DNA of 64,000 bases from an uncultured Chloroflexota bacterium (GCA_913051545.1 CAJXCD010000005.1:34549-98548), one strand, 5' to 3'. Positions 25,915 to 35,299 are shown, counted from the first letter of the stretch. Translations and numbers: made by a program. The notes: generated by a model not told the origin, from the letters alone.

Positions 25915-26859
25915 ATGAGTCGAGAATTTGAAAAATGCGGTTACGTGATACTCCGAGGGGTTCTAGACCCGATAGATGACCTTCAACCTGTTGCATCTGA
26001 GTACTCTAAACTCCTCAATTCCCTATCAAAAAAATGGTTTTCTGAAGGTAAATTATCTAGTGAATATTCCGACTTATCCTTCGACAAACGTATATCTGCC
26101 GTCGCCTCTGAGATGGGTGGGGAATTCTATCAACCCTTCGACATATCTCTGCCTCAAAAAAATATAACAAACGACACCCCAATACATTTAGGGCCAGCCG
26201 TTTTTAATCTATTAAGAAATCAAAAATTATTAGATGCTGTCGAGTCTTTTATAGGTCCAGAGATATATTGTAATCCAGTACAACACGTTAGAATCAAACC
26301 TTCTGAAAAGTGGCTAGACAACTCAGAAATAAGCAATCCCTCCATAGCTAGGACTTACTGGCATCAAGATCAAGGAGTTATCACAGAAGAAGCAGATGAA
26401 TCAGAAATACTTACGGTGTGGTTTCCAATGGTAGATGCTACAGTAGAAAATGGTTGCCTCCAAGTAGTTCCAGGAAGTCATAAAAATGGACTTGACATGC
26501 ACTGCTTTACAAAAACTTCTAAAGGGATACCTGATGACTTTGTTGGAGATGTACGTGTTCCTCTTCCTATGAAAGTAGGCGATGTCCTATTCATGAATAA
26601 GCTAACAAGACATGGCTCTCTTCCTAACTTAAGTGAGGATGTTAGGTGGAGTTTTGATCTTAGATACAATCCTATAGGTCAACCAATCGGAAGAAAATAT
26701 TTCCCTGGTTTCGTCGCCCGCAGCAGGCAAAACCGAAATTCAGAGTTGCATGACAGAAGCATATGGGAAAAAAAATGGCACGAGTCCCGATCAGCTCTAT
26801 CTATAGGCCAATTGCCAAATTTCAACAGATGGGATCCGAATGATCCGGTATGTGCGTAA
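25915..26859 (+). CDS. Phytanoyl-CoA dioxygenase (PhyH) family protein
   Basis: A 314-residue Fe(II)/2-oxoglutarate-dependent oxygenase. The HxD iron ligands are in YWHQDQGV near residue 145 and the distal His is probably in KLTRHGSLPN. GCLQVVPGSHKNG and WSFDLRYNPIG are typical of the family. The open frame reaches a TTG at 25816, but homologues begin at about MSREFEKCGYVILRGVL, so the ATG at 25915 is preferred; its ribosome-binding site is weak. Substrate unknown. Such oxygenases are commonly expanded in marine SAR202 bacteria (from memory). Confidence 0.85.
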   Translation: MSREFEKCGYVILRGVLDPIDDLQPVASEYSKLLNSLSKKWFSEGKLSSEYSDLSFDKRISAVASEMGGEFYQPFDISLPQKNITNDTPIHLGPAVFNLLRNQKLLDAVESFIGPEIYCNPVQHVRIKPSEKWLDNSEISNPSIARTYWHQDQGVITEEADESEILTVWFPMVDATVENGCLQVVPGSHKNGLDMHCFTKTSKGIPDDFVGDVRVPLPMKVGDVLFMNKLTRHGSLPNLSEDVRWSFDLRYNPIGQPIGRKYFPGFVARSRQNRNSELHDRSIWEKKWHESRSALSIGQLPNFNRWDPNDPVCA

Positions 26860-26957
26860 CTCTTCTGGCTCAAGAATACAAAGCCACTAACAACCATAAA
26901 GATCCTTTAACGTATAGTTTGTTATGAACCGTAGACCCGCCAAAAGAGGTGATGATA

Positions 26958-27182
26958 ATGTCTTCGACAGAAAAAATGGTAGTCTACACCCACCCAGATT
27001 GCTCGTATTCTGATTCACTAAAGGAAACTTTGGACTCGTCTGGGATAGAATATATTGAAGTGAATCTAGCACTTAACCCGGAGGAATGGAAAACATTAGA
27101 AAAAATTACTGATGGTAAACGTACGACGCCCGTAACAGTAGAAGGGGCTATCGTAACAGTGGGCTTCAACGGTTTTGGCTGA
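26958..27182 (+). CDS. Glutaredoxin-like protein with CxxS active site
   Basis: A 74-residue thioredoxin-fold protein. It keeps VVYTHPDCSYSDSLKETLD at the N-terminus (active site C-S-Y-S), the GIEYIEVNL strand and the cis-proline region TTPVTVEG. The second active-site cysteine is Ser, as in monothiol glutaredoxins. Two ATGs are near the ribosome-binding site AGAGG; the one at 26958 has the better spacing (8 nt). Partner and role unknown. Confidence 0.8.
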   Translation: MSSTEKMVVYTHPDCSYSDSLKETLDSSGIEYIEVNLALNPEEWKTLEKITDGKRTTPVTVEGAIVTVGFNGFG

Positions 27183-27193
27183 ACTTATTAAAT

Positions 27194-27208
27194 AGGACCG
27201 TCGGTCCT
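27194..27208. other. Short hairpin between convergent genes
   Basis: AGGACC-gtc-GGTCCT between the glutaredoxin and kinase 3' ends. No T-run on either side, so termination is only a possibility. Confidence 0.3.
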
Positions 27209-27225
27209 GTTAGCGTCCAATATCT

Positions 27226-28221
27226 TCACTTTCCTTCTGTAACCCGCGTCCTGTCAAGATACTCTTCAACCTGTTCCATACTGGGCATTCCTGCTGTATC
27301 ACCTTTCTTAGTACATGTGAAGGCACCGCAGACATTTGCAATTCTAAGTGCATAATTGATGATGTGATTGCGATAGAGTGGCTCCAGATTGAAAAAATCG
27401 CTGAATTGAATATCACGGAGAATTGATCCTAAAAACCCTGCCATAAAAGCATCCCCAGCCCCTACAGGTTCTACCACATTAACAGTATAGCCTGGTTGAG
27501 ATTTTACAGAATATCCATCAAAAGCAACTGCTCCAGCAGAACCAATTGTTATTATTACAATGCCATTGTTCAAATTCTGAAAATGACGAGCATATTCGAT
27601 TGCTGTCCATCGCTTTCCCCATACAATCTCTGCTTCATCATGACCAATTTTCAACACTTTAGAAGCCCTTATTATTCTCTCGAAAAATGGTTTGGCTAAA
27701 TAAGGTTCCCACAACTGGTTTCGAAAATTAACGTCAAAACTTATAGGGATATCAAACTGTCCTGCATAATTGAGAACTTCCAACACAGTCTCACTACAAG
27801 AATCACTTAATGCTGGAGTAATACCCGTAACGTGTATCAGATCACATTCCTCAAGATACGGTAATACATCTTGATATTCCAATTTGGAAGCTGCACTACC
27901 CTTCCTGTCATAAGTTTTAATGTGAGTGCCATCATCAAGGTGATTAAGGTAGCAAATTCCTGTCTTCTCTCCTGGGTATTTAGGAGCAGAAAAATGCGTC
28001 TTCCCATGTAAATCTCTGAGTATTAAATCAGCTGCTTCATCGTTGCCTAACCTACTAACCCAAATCGTTTCCACGTCTTTTAATCCTAATTTATTGAGGC
28101 ATATCAAAAAATTTGACTCGGCACCAGCACAGTATTTGGAATAGCTCCCACCATCAATATAAGGGCCCGTGTAATCAGCATTGTAAAGAACCATTGTTTC
28201 ACCAAATGTGACAACTTTCAC
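27226..28221 (-). CDS. PfkB-family sugar kinase, 2-keto-3-deoxygluconate kinase-like
   Basis: A 331-residue ribokinase-fold enzyme. The N-terminus VVTFGETMVL and the CAGAESNFLICLNKLG stretch resemble KdgK, which phosphorylates 2-keto-3-deoxygluconate. The C-terminal PfkB signature VEPVGAGDAFMAGFL holds the catalytic Asp. The GTG start at 28221 has GGAG 9 nt upstream. It lies 71 nt downstream of the ComB-like gene on the same strand. Substrate specificity within PfkB is inferred only from N-terminal similarity. Confidence 0.8.
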   Translation of the reverse strand: MKVVTFGETMVLYNADYTGPYIDGGSYSKYCAGAESNFLICLNKLGLKDVETIWVSRLGNDEAADLILRDLHGKTHFSAPKYPGEKTGICYLNHLDDGTHIKTYDRKGSAASKLEYQDVLPYLEECDLIHVTGITPALSDSCSETVLEVLNYAGQFDIPISFDVNFRNQLWEPYLAKPFFERIIRASKVLKIGHDEAEIVWGKRWTAIEYARHFQNLNNGIVIITIGSAGAVAFDGYSVKSQPGYTVNVVEPVGAGDAFMAGFLGSILRDIQFSDFFNLEPLYRNHIINYALRIANVCGAFTCTKKGDTAGMPSMEQVEEYLDRTRVTEGK

Positions 28222-28292
28222 AATACATATCTCCAATTACCTATAGTGATATTTACCGGAAATTCACAAGAAAAATCTACCCTGACTAATCT

Positions 28293-28982
28293 TTACAAAT
28301 ACACTGGTTCTGCAACTAAAAATTTGCCCTGTGTAGATACTTTAATAGCAAAATCATAAGAATTTATATTTAGAGCAATCTCACGATCCATAGGATGGAA
28401 CTGCTGCTGTCTGATATCTTCAAATTGTAATGAAGACTCACCTGAAAGAATCAAATTCCTAACCGAACATGAAGAAGGCTGACGTCCTTGCAATAAGTTT
28501 CTCAGATAGAGAGCACATTGCTCATCTTCATCCGTCCTATCACAACCTCCCACTCCCATAGCAACTATAGTCACCAATTCAGGGTTTTGTTCACGAACGG
28601 CCTTAGCAGTAGCACTGGCTATAACCAATGAACTCACAAATAATGAATCGGCTTGCGTTGCAGACACTACTCCTACTGTCCCAGCCCTTGTTGACTGACA
28701 TATAACCTTACCTGCAACTTCCGCCGTTAATATCTCAAATGGGGAATTACCAAAATTAAAACCATCTGGCTTTACTCCTCCTACCTCTCCCATACAGAGT
28801 TGAGCAATTCCTCTTCGACGAAGATCTAACGCCTCCTCAACTTCTGATACCAAATATATATGCGACGCACCTCTAGAAAATGCTACTGCAGCCGTAGTAA
28901 ATGCTCTAAACACATCAATTATAATCACCGTGCCACGTGCTCGCGCCGCACCCTCTAAAAGACTATCTAATATCACCTTCAT
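28293..28982 (-). CDS. 2-phosphosulfolactate phosphatase (ComB)-like protein
   Basis: About 229 residues from ATG 28982. Family patterns are IIIDVFRAFTTAAVAFSRGA near the N-terminus, CMGEVGGVKPDGFNFGNSP, CQSTRAGTVGV and the acidic TDEDEQCALYL. ComB removes phosphate from 2-phosphosulfolactate in coenzyme M synthesis, but many bacteria without CoM carry homologues of unknown substrate. The longer frame to 29048 adds a poorly conserved stretch. It sits between ispH upstream and the PfkB kinase downstream on the same strand. Confidence 0.78.
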   Translation of the reverse strand: MKVILDSLLEGAARARGTVIIIDVFRAFTTAAVAFSRGASHIYLVSEVEEALDLRRRGIAQLCMGEVGGVKPDGFNFGNSPFEILTAEVAGKVICQSTRAGTVGVVSATQADSLFVSSLVIASATAKAVREQNPELVTIVAMGVGGCDRTDEDEQCALYLRNLLQGRQPSSCSVRNLILSGESSLQFEDIRQQQFHPMDREIALNINSYDFAIKVSTQGKFLVAEPVYL

Positions 28983-29119
28983 AAATACATCTTTCAAAAA
29001 AATTGGTTGTGAATAGGAAAACTTCGTGAACATTGCGATATGAAACAAAAATAACAGGCTAAATCATATACACATATTGAACATTATAACTTAGATACAA
29101 CAAAGAGGGATATTGATTA

Positions 29120-30019
29120 TCACGCAATCTCTGATGGCAATACAAAATTCACGTCTTCTTCAACACCGTCCATAACTGTTACTTCATCAGCCCCAATTTC
29201 TGCGACAACGGAATTCACTAATTCATCCGGAGTTGATGCACCAGATGTTATCCCAACATTTTCAATATCTCTAAGCCACTCCTTATCTAATTCTCCCGGA
29301 CCATTGATCAAATATGCATTTATCCCCTGGGATTCAGCAACTTCTTTTAATCTGTTGCAATTGGAACTATTAGGGGCACCAATGACAAGTATCAATTCAA
29401 CAAGTTTACAAAGCTTTTTAACTGCAACTTGCCTATTGGTAGTCGCATAACAAAGGTCGTTTCTAACCACAACATTTGAAAAGCTATTCTTTATATGCTC
29501 CACAGCGTTTTCAGTATCATCAACTGATAAAGTAGTCTGAGTTAATACCGTAACTGGGGTATCCGATGACCATTCCGGCAACTCTAACTCTTCACGATCA
29601 TCAAGTAGATACATCTGCTCTTGCCCCATAGAACCCTTGACTTCTTGATGCCCACGGTGACCAATTAATATTAACTGCCTACCTTCACCCGAGTATTTGT
29701 GTGCTTCATTGTGTACCTTAGTTACCAATGGACAGGTTGCATCTATAACACGTAATTTTCTAGATTTAGCATCTGCAAAATCGCTGGGAGGAGACCCGTG
29801 AGCAGAAAATACAACTGTAGCTCCTACAGGTATCTCATTTACATGCTCAACTGTAACTGCACCTTTAGATTCCAAAGATTCTACTACGTGCGGATTGTGT
29901 ACTACTTGATGCTTAACATAAATAGGAGGTCCATATCTATTTAATGCCAAAGCAACTACATCAATCGCCCTCACAACTCCAGCACAAAAACCTCTAGGCA
30001 ATCCCAAATAGACTTTCAT
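29120..30019 (-). CDS. ispH: 4-hydroxy-3-methylbut-2-enyl diphosphate reductase
   Basis: A 299-residue [4Fe-4S] enzyme that makes IPP and DMAPP in the last step of the MEP isoprenoid pathway. The three cluster cysteines lie in PRGFCAGVVRAID, VIDATCPLVTKVHNEA and VVRNDLCYATTNRQ. VVHNPHVVESLESKGA and SAHGSPP, TSGASTPDELV are conserved active-site stretches. The start ATG at 30019 begins directly at MKVYLGLPRGFC. It is divergent from the aminotransferase gene, with a 159-nt gap. Confidence 0.95.
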   Translation of the reverse strand: MKVYLGLPRGFCAGVVRAIDVVALALNRYGPPIYVKHQVVHNPHVVESLESKGAVTVEHVNEIPVGATVVFSAHGSPPSDFADAKSRKLRVIDATCPLVTKVHNEAHKYSGEGRQLILIGHRGHQEVKGSMGQEQMYLLDDREELELPEWSSDTPVTVLTQTTLSVDDTENAVEHIKNSFSNVVVRNDLCYATTNRQVAVKKLCKLVELILVIGAPNSSNCNRLKEVAESQGINAYLINGPGELDKEWLRDIENVGITSGASTPDELVNSVVAEIGADEVTVMDGVEEDVNFVLPSEIA

Positions 30020-30178
30020 ATCTAAAATTCAGTTACCTCCACAATTATCTAATCATCTTCAAGCCCTATCATATCAAAATTCCATTAATGAGCCACCTAA
30101 ATCTATAAACTAAACACAATCACTCTTTCCTGCTCAAGGTGTATACTAACGCTAACTCTAAAATGGAGGCTCTGTACA

Positions 30179-31345
30179 TTGATTCTAGCTGAACGGATGA
30201 ACCGACTCGGAACTGAGACTGCTTTTGAAGTACTAGCTAAAGCTCGCATGCTTGAAGCAGATGGGAAAGACATAATCCATTTAGAAATTGGAGAACCTGA
30301 TTTCGACACACCACGTAATATAGTAGAAGCCGGTAAACAAGCTCTCGAAGCCGGCCACACCCACTATGGACCATCTCCGGGTCTACCAGAAGTGAGAGAT
30401 CGTATAGCTCAAGAGGTCTCAGAGACCAGAGGTATTGAAGTAACAAAGGAAATGGTAGTTATTACACCCGGTGCTAAACCGATTATGTTTTTCACAATGC
30501 TGGCCCTTATTGACGAAGGGGATGAAGTATTATACCCAAACCCTGGCTTTCCTATATACGAATCTATGATTAATTTCGTGGGGGGTATACCAATACCCAT
30601 GAAACTTCTGGCTTCTCAAGATTTCGGTGTAAATGTAAAAGAGGTCGAATCCCAAATTACACCTAGAACTAAATTAATGATACTTAATTCACCTAACAAC
30701 CCATGCGGAAGCATTATCGAGCCGGAACAAATAGAAGAGTTAGCAATTTTAGCTAGGGATAGAGGTATTATGGTCCTATCCGATGAAATATATAGAAGGT
30801 TCCTGTACGAAGGAGTCCACAAAAGCATCTCCAGCTATGCGGGTATGGTTGACCAGACAATAATTCTAGATGGCTTTTCAAAAACATACGCTATGACAGG
30901 CTGGCGCATAGGGTACGGGGTGATGCCAATAGACCTCGTGGAACCCATATCTAGACTATCTACTAACAGTGTTTCTTGTACCGCCAGTTTCACTCAGATA
31001 GCTAGTCTAGAGGCACTGAGCGGGTCTCAAGATGGACCGGAAAAAATACTGGCAGAGTTTAAAAAAAGAAGAGATATAATTGTTGACGGTTTAAATTCAA
31101 TTACAGGAATACACTGTCCCATGCCAAAGGGAGCTTTTTACGTGTTCCCTAGCATAGAAGGAACAGGTATGACTAGTAGGAGATTTGCTGACGCGTTGCT
31201 GGAAGAATATGGGGTAGCCTGTCTGGCTGGAGAATCATTTGGGGAGTACGGTACTGGATGTATACGTTTTTCTTTTGCTAACTCTACAGATAATATTAAA
31301 GTAGCCTTGGAAAGGATAGAAAAAATGGTGAAAGAGAAGACGTAG
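30179..31345 (+). CDS. Class I/II pyridoxal-phosphate aminotransferase (aspartate aminotransferase-like)
   Basis: A 388-residue fold-type I PLP enzyme. LEIGEPDFDTPRNIVEA near the N-terminus, SPNNPCGSI near 165, LSDEIYRRF, and the Schiff-base Lys in DGFSKTYAMTGWRIGYG near 235 are diagnostic. CIRFSFANS holds the carboxylate-binding Arg. It probably transfers amino groups between aspartate or another amino acid and 2-oxoglutarate. The TTG start has GGAGG about 10 nt upstream; ATG at 30197 is an alternative. Confidence 0.9.
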   Translation: MILAERMNRLGTETAFEVLAKARMLEADGKDIIHLEIGEPDFDTPRNIVEAGKQALEAGHTHYGPSPGLPEVRDRIAQEVSETRGIEVTKEMVVITPGAKPIMFFTMLALIDEGDEVLYPNPGFPIYESMINFVGGIPIPMKLLASQDFGVNVKEVESQITPRTKLMILNSPNNPCGSIIEPEQIEELAILARDRGIMVLSDEIYRRFLYEGVHKSISSYAGMVDQTIILDGFSKTYAMTGWRIGYGVMPIDLVEPISRLSTNSVSCTASFTQIASLEALSGSQDGPEKILAEFKKRRDIIVDGLNSITGIHCPMPKGAFYVFPSIEGTGMTSRRFADALLEEYGVACLAGESFGEYGTGCIRFSFANSTDNIKVALERIEKMVKEKT

Positions 31346-31438
31346 TACTATCTTTTAGAAACTTATATAACCTATACAAAGTGCGATTGGAAATTGTAAT
31401 ACATGAGATTCCAAAATACATACTGTTGACTATAGAAA

Positions 31439-33145
31439 ATGGATAAAATTCGGATAGCACTGGCACAAATTAATACTACGGTTGGTGACCTAGATAATAA
31501 CACCTCTAAGATAATCAATTACGTAAACTTAGCACGTTCATCTGGAGCCGACCTTATAGCTTTTCCGGAACTTACAATAACTGGGTATCCCCCAGAAGAT
31601 CTCCTATTTAAAAACCAATTCATAGAAGATAATATCGCGTGCATGAATGAGGTTGTACAAGAATCAAAAGATATTACAGTAGTTGTTGGATTCGTAGACT
31701 CATCACCGCATCTTTATAATTCCGCCGCAGTGGCTCACAATGGGAAGCTGATTGATATTTACCATAAACAACTCTTGCCAAACTATGGTGTTTTCGATGA
31801 AAAGAGATATTTCTCCCCAGGCAATACTTGCCCAATATACGTTATTGAAGGGATAGATTTAGGCGTAAATATTTGTGAAGACATCTGGCATCCGGATGGG
31901 CCCACATGCTCATTACAATCATCAGGCGCGAGGGTGATAGTTAACATAAGTAGTTCACCTTATTATGCTGGTAGGCTGACAGAACGTGAAAAGATGCTTA
32001 CAAATCGTGCAAAGGAGAATGATGTTTTTATCGCTTATGTTAATTTGGTAGGTGGACAAGATGAACTGGTTTTTGATGGAGCAAGCATGCTAGTTGACCC
32101 TGAGGGTCAAATTATTCAGCAAGGATATCAATTTAAAGAAGATCTTGTCATAAGTGATTTAGAAATAAATACTTCAGACGATAGAACTGAAAAGAGTAAA
32201 AATAGACAATCCAATAACGTAAAGAGATTCTTAATAACGGAGAAAACAAATGACACTAAATATAATCTCTCGGATCAACACCGATCACCGCTAGATGAAT
32301 TAAGTGAAGTATACTCAGCACTAGTTACGGGAACACGTGACTACGTATACAAAACTGGATTTGATAAAGTCCTAATAGCGCTATCTGGCGGAATAGATTC
32401 TAGTCTTGTCACAACAATAGCTACTGACGCACTAGGTCCAGATAATGTTGTTGTAGTCGCAATGCCTTCCCGCTACTCCTCTGACGGTAGTCTCAATGAT
32501 TCCAAAGAATTAGCTGATAACTTGGGAGTGGAATTTCAAGTTATACCTATAGAACCTCCATTTATTTCTTCACTTGATGTACTTAAACCACACTTTAAGG
32601 GTCATAAACCAGGGCTAGCTGAGGAAAATCTCCAATCGAGAATTAGGGGATTGCTGATCATGGCTTTATCTAACAAAAAAGGATGGCTAGTACTTACTAC
32701 CGGTAATAAAAGTGAAATGGCTGTAGGATATGCAACAATATATGGAGACATGGCTGGTGGGTATGCAGTAATAAAAGATGTCCCGAAAACTTTAGTGTAC
32801 AAGCTTGCAATCCATAGAAATACATACTCAAATAAACCTACTATCCCGCTAAATATAATAGAAAAACCACCTAGTGCGGAATTGAGACCTGATCAGAAAG
32901 ACGAAGATAGTCTACCGCCGTACGAAATACTGGACCCTATACTGAAATCGTATGTTGAAGATGACAGAACTTTCGCTGAAATTGTAAGTATGGGATACGA
33001 TCAAACAATGGTTAAAGACATAATAAAATTGGTTGACAGAAGCGAATACAAGCGACGACAGGCACCTCCCGGCATTAAGATAACTCCTCGAAATTTTGGT
33101 CGGGATAGAAGAATGCCAGTTGCGAATCTGTACAAACCATTCTAA
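31439..33145 (+). CDS. nadE: Glutamine-dependent NAD+ synthetase
   Basis: A 568-residue two-domain enzyme making NAD from nicotinate adenine dinucleotide, ATP and glutamine. The N-terminal nitrilase-type glutaminase domain shows the Glu-Lys-Cys triad in FPELTITGYPPEDLL, YHKQLLPNYGVFDE and GVNICEDIWHPDG. The synthetase domain has the ATP-binding loop IALSGGIDSSLV near residue 315, then TTGNKSEMAVGYATIYGDMAGG and SAELRPDQKDEDSLPPYE. With nadA and nadC near the left edge it covers three of the steps from iminoaspartate to NAD. Confidence 0.95.
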   Translation: MDKIRIALAQINTTVGDLDNNTSKIINYVNLARSSGADLIAFPELTITGYPPEDLLFKNQFIEDNIACMNEVVQESKDITVVVGFVDSSPHLYNSAAVAHNGKLIDIYHKQLLPNYGVFDEKRYFSPGNTCPIYVIEGIDLGVNICEDIWHPDGPTCSLQSSGARVIVNISSSPYYAGRLTEREKMLTNRAKENDVFIAYVNLVGGQDELVFDGASMLVDPEGQIIQQGYQFKEDLVISDLEINTSDDRTEKSKNRQSNNVKRFLITEKTNDTKYNLSDQHRSPLDELSEVYSALVTGTRDYVYKTGFDKVLIALSGGIDSSLVTTIATDALGPDNVVVVAMPSRYSSDGSLNDSKELADNLGVEFQVIPIEPPFISSLDVLKPHFKGHKPGLAEENLQSRIRGLLIMALSNKKGWLVLTTGNKSEMAVGYATIYGDMAGGYAVIKDVPKTLVYKLAIHRNTYSNKPTIPLNIIEKPPSAELRPDQKDEDSLPPYEILDPILKSYVEDDRTFAEIVSMGYDQTMVKDIIKLVDRSEYKRRQAPPGIKITPRNFGRDRRMPVANLYKPF

Positions 33146-33176
33146 TAGATTTTTTCTCTTTCCTAACAATCACAGG

Positions 33177-33700
33177 ATGCCATCATCACTTTAAACAAAA
33201 CCTCTCTATATCAGACACATATTTCTTTAGGAGCCAAAATGGCCCCATTTGGCGGGTGGGAAATGCCATTATATTTCTCAAGTATTCTTGAAGAAACTAA
33301 GGCTGTAAGATCAGAAGTAGGTTTGTTTGATGTTTCGCATATGGAACTTCTAGAAATATCTGGCGGAAAATCAGATCATTTGGTTAATCGAATAATTAGT
33401 TCTGATGTCACAAGCCTGTATAGCAGGAAATCTCGTTACACTCTTATATGCAACCTCAACGGTGGCATTATAGATGACTGCATACTTTACAAATTAGATG
33501 ATAATCAGTTTTTGTTGGTTACCAATGCAGCAAATACTCAAAGAGTATCAAAATGGTTTGCAAAGTGGGATAGTCCAAAAACAAACATTCATATTCGTAA
33601 TCAAACCCGAACGTCAATATTGGCTCTTCAAGGGCCTAATTCTCCAGAAATTTTGTTCTCCAATTCAATGCTATCTATGATTATTAAAACCCTACTGTAA
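33177..33700 (+). pseudogene. gcvT: Decayed glycine cleavage T-protein (gcvT) remnant
   Basis: The frame at 33167-33700 reads as the first ~40% of GcvT: NKTSLYQTHISLGAKMAPFGG, WEMPLYFSSILEETKAVRSE, GLFDVSHMELLEI, LNGGIIDDCILY and LALQGPNSPEILF. The aminomethyltransferase normally has about 360 residues; here a stop ends it after FSNSMLSMIIKTLL, and a convergent gene occupies the following DNA. At the 5' end the only plausible ATG (33177) is out of frame and hits TAA after five codons; inserting one T in the CTTT run (33189-33192) restores a perfect N-terminus. An ATG at 33239 with AGGAG upstream could still yield a 153-residue fragment. Two independent lesions support a pseudogene. Confidence 0.8.
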
Positions 33701-34906
33701 CTCTTCATCTAAGAAACCTATATGTGGATAACGCGCACTAATCAAGGAGATGTGCTCAGATCTCATAAGTGGTATAGGAAGTTGATGCAATTGAGTTTGC
33801 AATGTACTACTGTCGAAAGATACCGGTGATTTATTCGATAATTTTTTTTCTTGTACCAACACCCTAAACCCTCCCAAACCATCAGGGTTAATCAATTCTC
33901 TCATAGCCATCATATTAGCTTGCCGAACTGTATTTCCAACATTTATAGTCCTAATTCGATTCATCCAAATCTCTATCCCCAATGATGATAAGAACTGACG
34001 TTGGGTGAGAAAAGACACAGGTCTGATACCCTGAGATATACCTTCAGAGATAATAGAAGGAAAATCTACGTGAGCGGTAATATCTTTAAGACCTATACGA
34101 TCATACGGGGACGAACCTGACATATGTTTATAGTATGTCTGAATAGTTCCACGATTATTTGTCTTCAGCTGATGTTCCTTAGATTCATAACCATAGTCCA
34201 TTGTAAGCAAAAATCCTTCGTCTAAACATCTACCTACTTGAGTTAACCAAGGTTTAATACCGGTATTTACCTCTATTCTACTCCCTTCTTTAAGTTGCAG
34301 ACTTGAAATTTCCTCACTATTGTCAACTCTGGGATAAACAGGGACATCAATATGCTCAGTTATTATTCCATCAACAACGGTTACAAATATTTCATTGATT
34401 TTCCCATCTGTAAATTCAAACCTGCGTACTGGGAAAGAATCTATTAATTCATTCGAAAAAACACAACCTGTAATCCCTGAAAGAGGAATGGTGTCTGAAA
34501 CAATTTTGTCGTACGGTAAATCCCCCACACTTCTCTTCATACGATTAGCAGATCTATCGATAGCTATATACCGTATAGCCTTCTTGAATTTAGCAGATAT
34601 TTCGGAAGAGTATCGCAGTATATCTCGAGCAAAAAGTCCGTCCCCAGAACCAACTTCGATAGCGTGAAATTCATCTGGTTTTCCCATAGATTCCCACATT
34701 TGAGACAACAATACTGCTACTAATGCACCAAATGCCGGATGAGCAGCAGGACTAGTAAAATAATCTCTCCTATAATCATGATCAAGCCCAGACGTATAGT
34801 AGCCCGTTTGAGGATGATAAAGGAGCACTGCCATAAATTCAGCGAATGTGATCTTACCGTTCAGAACTATTCGTTTTCTAATTTCTTTTTCTACAGGGCT
34901 ACACAT
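33692..34906 (-). CDS. MidA/NDUFAF7-family SAM-dependent methyltransferase (DUF185)
   Basis: A 404-residue protein of the DUF185 family. ITFAEFMAVLLYHPQTGYYTSG at the N-terminus (key part YHPQTGYY), DYFTSPAAHPAFG and AIEVGSGDGLFARDIL for SAM binding, VFSNELIDSFPVRRFEF and LTMDYGYESKEH are family hallmarks. The mitochondrial relative methylates an arginine of complex I subunit NDUFS2; bacterial targets are not known to me. Its 3' end overlaps the gcvT remnant by 9 nt in convergent orientation. Confidence 0.85.
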   Translation of the reverse strand: MCSPVEKEIRKRIVLNGKITFAEFMAVLLYHPQTGYYTSGLDHDYRRDYFTSPAAHPAFGALVAVLLSQMWESMGKPDEFHAIEVGSGDGLFARDILRYSSEISAKFKKAIRYIAIDRSANRMKRSVGDLPYDKIVSDTIPLSGITGCVFSNELIDSFPVRRFEFTDGKINEIFVTVVDGIITEHIDVPVYPRVDNSEEISSLQLKEGSRIEVNTGIKPWLTQVGRCLDEGFLLTMDYGYESKEHQLKTNNRGTIQTYYKHMSGSSPYDRIGLKDITAHVDFPSIISEGISQGIRPVSFLTQRQFLSSLGIEIWMNRIRTINVGNTVRQANMMAMRELINPDGLGGFRVLVQEKKLSNKSPVSFDSSTLQTQLHQLPIPLMRSEHISLISARYPHIGFLDEELQ

Positions 34907-35058
34907 GAGAGATATCCGTACAGAAATTTACTCGGGATATGTACCATTTAATATAGATCCAACACAAACTGTGGCCTAGTAAGCCAACCATAAATACCCA
35001 AGTATAAATATGCCCTATCAGAAATCAATGGAAAAGTAACTATAAGCTGCAAATATTA

Positions 35059-35241
35059 TTAGAGTTGACGACTCTTCTTTTTCTGAGCACCACTCCTGTC
35101 CCACCCTGATATTGGCACCGAGTTTTTAAATTCTTGCTTAATGCCACACAAATCACAAACCCCTTCACTTACAGGACCATTAGGACTAGCTATAAGCCAA
35201 TGATGCTTGCATTCCACAGTAATCTCATTTTGGTTGACCAC
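35059..35241 (-). CDS. Small Cys/His (zinc-ribbon-like) conserved protein
   Basis: A 60-residue protein starting with GTG at 35241, with AAGGAGG 5 nt upstream, a strong initiation signal that supports it as a real gene. It contains VECKHHWLIASPNGP followed by GVCDLCGIKQEF, a C-x-H-H-W and CxxC pair consistent with zinc binding, and a basic C-terminus (KKKSRQ). I recall similar short proteins annotated as hypothetical in Chloroflexota; no function is known to me. It is a single gene between the MidA-family gene and citrate synthase on the same strand. Confidence 0.75.
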   Translation of the reverse strand: MVNQNEITVECKHHWLIASPNGPVSEGVCDLCGIKQEFKNSVPISGWDRSGAQKKKSRQL

Positions 35242-35299
35242 TACATCCTCCTTTTTTGTGTAGACCTATACAACTCCCTAAAAGGGAATTGCAAATCAA

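Noticed and set aside
33190..33196. TTTAAAC, identical to a known -1 slippery heptamer, at the gcvT frameshift
   Set aside because: The heptamer is in phase with the gcvT body frame, not with the upstream ATG, so slippage there cannot join ATG 33177 to the body; a simple one-base deletion explains the data better.
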